NCBI GenBank assembly: GCA_009746045.1
Contig: RPFO01000310.1
Span: 1,373,267-1,437,266 of the forward strand
Source of the DNA: Mesostigma viride
Lineage: Eukaryota; Streptophyta; Mesostigmatophyceae; Mesostigmatales; Mesostigmataceae
Length of the DNA: 64,000 nucleotides
Reading direction: 5' to 3'
The notes beneath the pieces are model-generated. The model did no database searches. It saw only the letters and a list, made by a program, of their open reading frames with translations, and had not been told where the DNA came from. Below, in pieces: positions 33,811 to 43,100 of the stretch (position 1 is its first letter; every line of letters starts with the position of its first letter). A program made the translations under genes and the position numbers.

Positions 33811-34022
33811 GTAGCGGTGTGCCCCGAGTCGGCAGGGGCTGCGACAAACAGGGCCCGGGCCGTGCCAGTGTGGCCACGGGGGGATTTAGGCCCATGTTTC
33901 TTGGCGGCAGACTCCATAGCCTGAGAGTTGCCCGTGCCTTCTCCTATGGCTGGCGCCTGCAGGGCGTCGCCTGCACGGGCGGCAGCAGGCGGTAATTCCT
34001 TGCGCCCTGATTTCTTGGTAAC
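33811..34022 (-). pseudogene. Remnant reading frame split by the LTR element (start side)
   Basis: ATG at 34020-34022 begins MVTKKSGRKELPP; the frame is basic and Ala-rich and reaches the right target duplication at 33811. Removing the element and one copy of GTAGC would keep the frame open into 22306 and beyond. Function unknown; see the entry at 21886. Confidence 0.4.
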
Positions 34023-35074
34023 CATCTTCAAGACCGAGCTCGGTCGATGTGGCGTGGAATGGCGAGTCGATCGTGACAAATCCGACCTAATTCGGTGACC
34101 AAACGTGGTAGTTATCGTCGTTTACGTCTGCCATAGCATGTCAATTTTGAATTTCGCGCCCAAGAGGAGGAGGCGCTCTGCTTTCACATGATTTCTCGAC
34201 GATTTATCTACCACATTTTTGTTGCATGTTTGATGCTCAGCCATGACGAATTACAACGAATTCCCTATCCACTGGAAGTAGAAAGCCAAGAGTTTGGAGT
34301 AGCGTTGGTCTCCTCTGCTCCCCGCTCGCCGTACGCCACATGGGCGAACCCCAGCTGGTCAACGCTCGGCTCCTTGTGGCCACTTTTCATTCGATGGAGG
34401 GCCACTCGACCTACGCCCTGACGGTGGGCGTCGGTTACGCACCCCACTCCGGCCACCGGCCCAGAACAAGATCGCAAGGACTTCTTTGCAGCGCTGGAGA
34501 ACCTGGCGAACGGCATCCCTGGTCGCAACTACCTCGCTCTGCTGCTGGACGCCAACGCCACGCTACCATCAGGTACTGGCGGATGTCAGCACGCCCCCAA
34601 CGGTACGGTCTCCAATGCCAACACTGCACTTTTTGCTGATTTGCTTACGACATGCGATTTGGTCACTGCCAACACCCGCTTTCCACTTAGTCCAGATGCT
34701 TTGGTCACACACACCTCGCCAACTGGCCGGCACTGAACGCTGCATCGACTATGTTGTAATGCGCAAGCGTCATCAAGGATCTGTACTAGCTGCTCGCTCG
34801 CATGTGATCCCCTTGGTGCGCTCCGATCATTGCATCGTCACCGCCCGCATCCGCCTGCCATTCCCCTCGCCCTTTCGTAAGCACGTGGCACCACCTGATT
34901 TGCGCACACTTCAGTTGCTTGAGAAATCTGACGACACTCTGGAGGACTTCCCTGAAAAACGCGCCCACAAGCGTGCGGCAGAGGCGTTCGTCGACGCGCT
35001 GGACATCCCGGCCAGCCACGCCCAGCTGTTCGCTGCCGGCCCGGCATCGGCCCTTCGGCACCTCGCTGCAGTCA

Positions 35075-36854
35075 TGACAAGCTGCCCGCGGCCGGGGCCC
35101 TGCTGCCCCCCCACCGCCCGCCCCGCTTCACCAGCCTGCACCGGCTCCCCGCCGTCATCCAGGCCCGGCAAGCCCTGCGCGACAACAGCGACCCCGCCCG
35201 CTACGCCCGCCTCAAAGCCGATTACCACTCGGCCATCCGGCAGGCGACCAAGGAGCAGGAGGACCTTCATGTCCGCGAGTACTTCGCCCACCTCAGAGAC
35301 CAGCACGGCAAGTACGCCTGGACCCGCCTGGGTCACGCCCAACGGCCCGCCGGCGGCGCGCAGCTGGCGCCGCGGACGCTCTCTGGCTCACCGCAGCAGC
35401 AGCTTGACCAGTGGTATTCCTCCCAGTCCCGGCTGCTCGGCGCCCCCCCGCCGCCTCCGCCACTTGGCCCTCTGGCGGCCGCACGCCTGGCAGTAGCGCC
35501 TGCGGACGTCCCTGCGCCGCCCACGCCGCCTGCCGCTGAGCAGGACTACACGTACCCAGCCCTGACGGAACCCCTGGCCGACCCCAACGAGCTCCCGCCG
35601 TTCACCGAGCTCGAGCTGAGCACCGCCGCCAAGCAACTCCGCTTCTACGCCGCCGTTGGACCTGACCAGCTCGATCCAGCCCCGGTGATTAAGCTGACGG
35701 CGCTCACAGGGTTCCTGCTTGACGTCTGCAACCGGATCCTGCTTGCCGACGCGCCGCCGATTCCTGAGTGGCAGCACAGCTACCGTATTATGCTGTACAA
35801 AAACAAAGGTTCCCCTGACGACCCCGCCAACTACAGAGGACTCTGCATCCAGAGCGCCGCACTCAAGTTGTTCATGCGCATGATCCTCAACCGCCTTCGT
35901 TCTGCTCTCGACTGTCACCTTGGGGAAAGTCAAATGGGCTTCCGTCCTGGGCGCAACACCGTCCTGGCCATCTTCGTCGCGCGTCGCCTCTTCAAGGAAA
36001 TCGCTCTCCTGCAACCTGGTGAGTTTCCCGCCATCCTGATCTTCGTCGACTTCATCAAGGCTTTTGATTCTGTCCTCTGGGACGCTCTATGGGCTGTACT
36101 TGCTTGCGCTCGCGTCCCCACTCCCCTGATTACCGTCATCCGCACGCTGTATGAGGGGTTGACCACTTCGGTGCGCACTCAACACGGCATTACCCCGCCA
36201 TGCCCACTGCAGACCGGCGTCTGGCAGGGTTGCGTCCTGTCGCCGTACCTGTTTATTATTGTAGTGGATTATGTTATGCGCCAGGCACGTGCTCGCTTTG
36301 CTAGCATTGCAGGCCGTGCCCCTGGCCTAGCGATCACGAACGAGCTTGGAGAAGGGGGGCCGACTAACAAGCAGAAGTTACTTGCTGAGCTCATTTATGC
36401 CGACGACATCACGCTCATCGAGAAACCGGAGTCTGCCCAACTTTGGCTGGACTGCCTGGCGCTCGAGGCTCGGGCGGTTGGTCTAGAAATCAGCCCCAAA
36501 ACGGAGGCCCTGGCCCTCGGCATGGCAGGGCCCCCACCCACACTCCGCCTCTTAGAGGATGCCGAGGTCAACTACCCTCCTTCAGGCCGCTTCAAGCTGC
36601 TCGGCAGTTGGCTTCCCGACTGCGAGGACGACGTGATGACACGGATCGGCATGGCGTGGGCGCACCTCCATGACCACCGCCGCTGGTGGAGCAACCCCGC
36701 CCTACCCCGGATCGTCAAGCGTGACCTCTTCAAGGTCGTCATTCTGACGATCCTGACCTACGGCGCCGAGACCTGGACACTGACGCAGGAGCTGGAGCAA
36801 CGACTCGACGGCTGTCGCGTCCGTGATCTATCACGTCCGCAATTCAGATTTTAG
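35075..36854 (+). pseudogene. LINE reverse transcriptase
   Basis: The frame runs through PANYRGLCIQSAALKLF (RT motif 1/2 region), GFRPGRNT, FVDFIKAFDSV (motif A with catalytic Asp) and YADDITL (motif C). It then gives LLGSWLPD and TYGAETWTLT, the typical thumb and following region of LINE proteins. The frame breaks at about 36830, where sequence of another kind begins. The N-terminal part is in a different frame from the endonuclease, so no full protein is made. Confidence 0.88.
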
Positions 36855-37395
36855 CGTAATTCTGACGTCCGCAGCCTTGTGCGGGTTGCTATACCGCGGC
36901 CCGGTACTGACGCCGCGGATCTCAATTGTACTCACGCGCCAAGTCCGCTGAATTTGCTGACGGAACTTTTGGGCGGACCTGAATTTCACTGACATTCGTC
37001 ACAAGGGCAGTTTGCCGAATGCTGGTACGCAGCAAGCCGGCGAGGCACTGAGCAGATGTGCAATTTCAGGATTTCAACGTGGGACACCAGACACAAATGC
37101 AAGGAAGCCCCAGGCGGTGCCTGGCATAGCCGACAGATTTGCCCTTGTATATTTGTGTTCGCTTGACAGATAAAGCTTGAAGTTTAGCTTGTCGGAAATT
37201 AGACAATGTTATGATTGGCTGATGTCTAAAGTGGCGCTAGTGGCGCCAGCCGCCAGGTTTGAGCTTTGAGCAGTATAGAAGGATGAGCAACGAACCATGG
37301 TGGTCGTTGTTCGTCCGTTTCTCTCCCTCACAACTGGTTTGTTGTCTTCATGGGGTGAAATAGTTCGAGCAGCCCGGAGCAGCCCCCGTGAGTGG
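36830..37395. other. Interrupting sequence inside the LINE
   Basis: The LINE protein similarity stops at GCRVRD and resumes at KMLRKALNIPFGLHIS (about 37430). The 570 bases between do not fit the protein. I found no inverted repeats or convincing target duplication, so this may be an insertion or a diverged segment. Confidence 0.45.
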
Positions 37396-37920
37396 TTGCA
37401 TGCAGTCAGTTGCCATGAGGAGCGCCGTCACCAAGATGCTGCGCAAGGCCCTTAACATCCCCTTTGGTTTGCACATTAGTATAATGAGGATTTGTACGCT
37501 GATTTGCCCTATGTTTCCCACATTCTTAGGCACAGGCGCCTGGGCCTAGCCGGGCACCTGGCACGCACAGATCAGGTAGATACCTCAGATAGACTAGCTG
37601 GCACCAAGCCCGCCCAGCCTGGGCGATATGTCCTTGATCACCTGGCGTGCCCTCGGCCGCGCGCGGCAGGGCCGCCACCCGTGGACTTTTCGTGATAGAC
37701 TCGGCATGGACATGTGCTACACTAGACGTGACGGGCTCACCCCCGGGCAGCCTCCCGGTTTGTCTGTAATATGGAGGCAGATGGTGCGCAAGGATAGATG
37801 GCAAGTAGTGATGAAGGAGACCACCCCCAAGCCTGTGGGGGCTCCGCGTGTGACCAAGTATGGCATTCATAGCGATTCGGGCCGCGGTGCCCACACCCCT
37901 GTAACTAGGACCTAGATAGC
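37395..37920 (+). pseudogene. LINE C-terminal region fragment
   Basis: KMLRKALNIPFG then ADLPYVSHILRHRRLGLAG (followed by HLART) corresponds to the conserved segment after the RT of many LINEs (usually of the form RRLRWLGHVAR). At least one frame change occurs near 37480. The 3' tail repeat follows. Confidence 0.65.
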
Positions 37921-38639
37921 TTACACCATCCATTCCATCCCATGTTCCCCTCCCACTGAGGACTTATGCTCACGTGACGCAGTCACGTGTCTATTAATTA
38001 ATTAATTAATTAATTGGAGTAGCAGCTTGTGGCTAACCAGAATAATGACCAAAATGGCATCATCACCATAATGGCTCCTGATTGGAACCCCGCAAGTTAA
38101 CCACAAGATCTTATCAGGTAGACATTGATATAGTTATCAGAACTGCCGCCCACCATGCATGGACTGAGAATTTTACCCCGACTAGGATGTGCCGAACTCT
38201 CAAACTCTCAAATTCTCAAAATTCTCACTTCATTCACGCCGGCGGACTACCTGCGGACTGCTTGACGCAGAGTCGCCGGGCTTCAAGTTCTGTAACTTTC
38301 CGAACTGCTGCAAGCCGCCGCCGCGCTTTTTTGTACTTATTTTGGTACATGGCTTGCGTTGGGTTCATCGACGAGCATCGACGGTGCCATCCGACGGCGG
38401 AGAATAAGTTCGCCACAGCACAGCGCGACGCAATGGCTCTTTTCCATGTACAACGTGAGATGCAAAGTCCGCAACGCTGACCGAAATTCCGTCCAACACC
38501 ATCGTACAGTACTACCAGTCAACCTCAGCCCCCGCCCTCTGGGAATTTGAGAATTGATTCCGAGTAGCCGTAACTAAAGCATGCCTCGAATTGGTACGTA
38601 CCCCCCCGTTGTAACACCGTCCCCCCCCCCCTAATAGAG

Positions 38640-38820
38640 TCATGCCTCTTATTTCATTTGAAGGTACCTCAGCCCCCGCCCTCTGAGAATTTGAGAATTG
38701 AGAACTCTGGAGCCAATTTTACCCCGACTCCCACGAGTCCGGTTCTCAAATTCTCAAGTTCTCGGAGGGCGCCGCCCGAGATTAAATAAGAGGTACCTTG
38801 ACATTAAATAAGAGGCATGC
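38640..38820. mobile_element. Foldback (MITE-like) element
   Basis: The left arm (CATGCCTCTTATTT... GGTACCTC...CGCCCTCTGAGAATTTGAG) is the inverted complement of the right arm, which ends ATTAAATAAGAGGCATG. The whole forms an almost complete hairpin. A partial related copy lies upstream at about 38525-38560. Confidence 0.65.
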
Positions 38821-39375
38821 CTCTATCCACATATATTTTTGGAGGCGAGTTTCTATTGGCGTTAAGTTGTAGTATAGTACGACAACGTGTCAGACCGTAT
38901 AATTTATTCCGACTTCTACATTCAGTTCACCGCTTGGTCAAAAAAGGATCTCTTATATCAAGGAAACAACAAAGATCACTTATATACCCTACTTCTCCGT
39001 AAAATCTCATCGACCGGGTTTCGAAACAACCCACGAACGCCGTAGATGCAGATCCAACGGAGCAAACAACGTCAAGACCGACGCGGCGCCAAATAGTCGC
39101 CACGGTTCCTTTTCTGCGAGCCATTTTACAACGTACGTCGCGCCGCGTCGTGTACCCAAGCCCTTTTCTGAACGTGAGATCCAAAGACCGGGAACTCCGT
39201 CCAATACCGTAGTGCATTGAATTGAATTGGAACATAAATCCTTCTTTCCGTCACCCTCGATATGTTTTCGTACAATACTACAAATTCACGCCAATAGAAA
39301 TTCACGTCCGAACATATATCTCGATAGAGTCATGCCTCTTATTTAATTTCAAGGTACCTCTTAATTAATCTCGGC
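38776..39375. repeat. 600-bp unit with 44-bp inverted ends
   Basis: 38776-38819 and 39331-39375 are near-perfect inverted complements (CCGAGATTAAATAAGAGG at the outer side), enclosing about 510 bases. The right end continues into another CGCCCTCTGAGAATTCGAG block up to about 39440. The inside shares words with 38320-38510, suggesting two diverged copies of one family. Confidence 0.55.
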
Positions 39376-39510
39376 CCCCGCCCTCTGAGAATTCGAGAAT
39401 TGAGAACTCTGGAGCCAGTTTTACCCCGACTGAGAAATAGCACATCACAAAATATATTAAGCACATGACAATAATATTAAAGTCCCTTCCTCTGTCTGGG
39501 ACAAAAGTAG

Positions 39511-39685
39511 GGGGACCTGTCGCCACCTCACTAGCAAGTTTGATGGGCCAGCCAATCCGGGAAAATCCGCCTAAGCAGCCCCAGGGAATCGAACCCTGCC
39601 CTATAAAATCCCTTTGGTTGAGGCAAACGTCAAACTGAGGGCAAACCCCAACCAAACATCATGCTCCATGACTGAGCATCACATG
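39511..39685 (-). mobile_element. tRNA-derived SINE, copy 2
   Basis: On the minus strand the head TGCTCAGTCATGGAGC resembles the tRNA D-arm/A-box region. The B box is GGGTTCGATTCCCTGG, and the tail ends GAGGTGGCGACAGGTCCCC as in copy 1 at 23477-23645. Overall similarity to copy 1 is high in the tail and B box, lower in the head. Confidence 0.65.
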
Positions 39686-39778
39686 AAATACAGTAATATC
39701 CATATATATACATACAGTAATATCCGAATATATACATGCCCATCTCACCTCCGTAATCTATCATTCTCAATGAATATA

Positions 39779-39990
39779 TATACATCTGGCCGCGTTCGTC
39801 CCATTGCTTGCGGCGAGGTCCTACGCAAGCTGGTGAGTAAGGTCATTTGTCGCCGAAAGGCCCCCGAGTTTCGCGCCTACTTTTGCCCCAACCGGAGTGA
39901 TACTGAGGAGTCCGTCGCGGCCCAGCTTGGCGTCGCCACCAAAGTGGGCAGCGACATCATCGTGCACACAGTTCAGGCCTACGGCAACAA
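39779..39990 (+). pseudogene. Fragment of a second type of reverse transcriptase
   Basis: The plus-strand frame reads RVRPIACGEVLRKLVSKVIC and, further on, QLGVATKVGSDIIVHTVQ. This resembles the RP(I)A-E-LxRLxxK ... QxGV...GxExxVH motif pair of a group of non-LTR reverse transcriptases unlike the LINE at 35 kb. Only about 70 residues remain and no ends are visible. Confidence 0.5.
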
Positions 39991-40041
39991 ACCTTTAACC
40001 TCCTTGCTTCCCCCGATTTGGTCCAATGACTTTTCAAGGCC

Positions 40042-40194
40042 AGACCTTTCTGCTCTCCCCCAGCCAGTACGAGCCTCCCTTGGCAAGGAAATCCTCAGAC
40101 CTCCTACATGCTCCCCAACAGCCGCTCTCAGTACCCAAGAGTATAGAACCTCAGACCTCCGTGCTGTTTTCCCCCAGCCACTCGAGATCCTTCC
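40042..40194 (-). repeat. Tandem echoes of the PDE last exon 3' end
   Basis: The last bases of the coding sequence and stop region (minus strand: CTCGAG...GGCTGGGGG...GGAGGTCTGAGG) recur about three more times downstream of the stop, in units of 50-60 bases, with growing divergence. In the units the plus-strand phrase CTCAGACCTCC is the best preserved. Confidence 0.75.
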
Positions 40195-43100
40195 TCAGAC
40201 CTCCTTGCTGTTCCCCCCCAGCCGCTCGAGCTCTTTCCAGTACTCAAAGTTTGCCTGCAGCTCGCGCGAGACCTCGTTGTCGGAGCCAAACACGGCGAAC
40301 CAGGCCTTGTACATCGGGATGGCGACAAAGTTGTAGAATCCAACCTGCGACCTGGGCACGTTCTGGTTCTGGCGGTCGCAGAAGGAGGAGATGGGCAGGC
40401 CCGACGTGCGCTCCTTGTCGCCCTAGTTACATGGGGGATGCGGGTAGGAGTGTTCAAGGGCAGGGTTTCATAGGGACGGGGCATGGCATTAGGAATGGTT
40501 CGGGCATAGTTTCCGAGGCGGTGGGTAATGGTTTCCGAGGGGGTGGGGGTGAATATAGAGGCGGTGGCGCATGGTTTTAGAGGGGGCAGGGTGTGATGCC
40601 AGAAGTGGTGGGGCGTATATTCCAAGGGGGTGGTGTGAATTCAAAGGTTGAGAGAGAAAAGTGCGTTGGGACAGGAAAGGGGGGGGGAGGCAGGGGGGGT
40701 GTGGGTCATGGCGTGGAACACAAGCTTCGCGACATGGGCTCCACAAGATTTAAGTCCCTTGTAGCTATACTAGACTTTTAATGAGACGAAATGTTGCTCT
40801 TTGCTATTCTCGCTTCGCGGTATTCCTTTAGTAGTGGGGAGCGAGGCGATGCGATATTGTGAGCGAGGGGAGGCGAGGGGAGGCGAGGGGAGGCGAGGGG
40901 AGGCGAGGGGAGGCGAGGGGAGGCGAGGCGAGGCGAGGCGAGGCGAGGCGAGGCGAGGCGAGGCGAGGCGAGGCGAGGCGAGGCGAGGCGAGGCGAGGCG
41001 AGGCGAGGCGAGGAGGGGTTTTCTGAGGGTGGGCTTGTCACAGCGTCCCTCTCTACAGTTTTACTCCATTGCCTGCTATCTGCTGGTAGCTCTAGTGGGG
41101 TGTGGTTTGAAACGGGAATATAGGTAGTGGGTTTTCTTGAAGTAAGCCCCTTTTACGGTCAGATGAATGAAAACATCATGACAATGAACCTGCCCCCCCC
41201 ACCCGCTCCAGGGGCAACAAACATTGGGGTGCTCATGTCGCCACCGGTTCATCGCTGCGAGCAACAAGGTCTCTACGGCTTCGCAAGGCACCCCCCTTGA
41301 AAGGGGGTTGGATCGTGAAGATGTGGCTCGCCATCACGTCAACCACGGTATTTGGGAGGTGTTCAAGCTCGCCATAATTACCCAGCTTTCAAGTATAGCC
41401 GCCGTTCACCTGCGTATAAGCGCCGTAATTAGTCACCATGAACACCCACCCATGCAGAATGATGGATAAAAACTGTCATCACCTTCTCGTACCACTGTCT
41501 CATGAATGATTAAAGTAATACTATCATACAAGTATTCAAGTAGTACTACTATATTTACTAACAAAACTTCAAATACCTAGATATGACCACCCACCTGTGC
41601 AAAGAACTCGGAGTTGATGCGCTCCACCCACTGCGTGTGGTACGCGCGCTTCTTCGCCAGGTGCCTGGTGCAGGTTGCATGACACGGAAGCCGTGGATCA
41701 GATAAGGAGGGCACTAGGTAAGCATGTAGCAGTCATAACAGAGAGATCGGATGGAATAAGGGACCGAGAGATGGGTGGACACTGGAGGATGGGGAAACTT
41801 GGATGGTCATGAGAAATCTGTATACTACTATCATCAGTATTCATTACATTTACGCTAGTACCTGAAGTTGAATTTCATGTGGCGTGAAGGAAGAACGGTA
41901 TATTATGTATAAGAGAAGATATAGGTTAAATGAGTACCTGGCAACAGAAATATTTATTATACAGGTAACATAATACCTGGTAAAACAATTCTTTCCAAGG
42001 CGACCAATGTTTTATCCAGTCAATTAGTGCGGATACCACGCAAGGCACCCCACGTCCCAATGCCCAGGAAAATCTGCGCCAGCACGGGCACCTCATCACT
42101 AATGAATATGTGACTAAGGCACAGGGCATGTATTAGGATAGAAGGAAAACAAACAAATAATACCGCCGCAACTGAGCAGCATCGGGGAAAGCATAAGCCC
42201 CGTGTCACAACAAGAATTCAAGATGACCAGGCAGGGGTTTAAGAATTAAAGAAAACCTAACCCAATGTCCCCACATTTGATCCATCCGCACCAGCGCCGT
42301 TGCACTGTACCAAGGAGGACTTCAACACAGAAATAAGAGACGTATGTAGGATTCATGGAAACATGCCCAACATTCACGCACTTAATCGTTATCCGCACGA
42401 GCGAGTCCGAGCCGCGCCTTAACTAAGGAGGACCTCACTGCGTAAATTAAAGGACAGAAAAGGAGAATTATACTTAGGGTCGAGAAAAACCCACCCGATA
42501 TCGCCATACTTGAATGCCATCTGCACCAGCGCGAGCCGCACCTTTTACTAACTGGGATATAATCACACACATTCAAGGACAGATAGAGCATACACACATA
42601 TAAAAGGACTGACAAAGAATTATATTTAGGGTCGAGAAAAACCCACCCGATATCGTCGTACTTGAGCGCCATCTGCACCAGCACGAACCGCACCTTTACT
42701 ACTGATAATGTAATCACACACATTAAAGGACAGATGAAGAATTATATTTAGGGTCAAGAATGACCCACCCGATATCGCCGCACTTCATTGCCATCTGCAC
42801 CAGCGCGAGCCGCACGTGGTCCGGCAACTCGTGCTGCTTGGCGCTGACCGCGCACGTGGTCAGCTGCTCGCTGATCGCCTGAAACTGGTCCAGCACCGCA
42901 AAGTGCTGCTTCAGGTCGGTCGCAAGCACGATCGCAATCACGTTCTTGCGCACGCGCTTGACGTCGTCCTCGGACAGCCGCGCCATGAAGTTGTACTCGG
43001 GTTTCTGCAGTAGCCGGAAGGCCTCCGCCAGGTGGTAGTTCTCGAGCACGCTGCGGTCGTTGTAGCTGATGGCTAGGTGGTGGTGGGTGTTGATCAGGTA

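Larger units (their letters stand above)
34300..38016 (+). mobile_element. Decayed non-LTR retrotransposon (LINE)
   Basis: Order: endonuclease C-terminal half (34340-34850), reverse transcriptase (35075-36820), C-terminal region (37395-37700), 3' tail with a TTAA run (about 37988-38016). The endonuclease shows LLLDANATL, RCIDYVV and SDHCIVT, matching the apurinic-endonuclease type. Frameshifts lie near 34460, 34725 and 35075. The 5' part is missing or too decayed to see. The tail matches 18244-18328. Confidence 0.82.
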
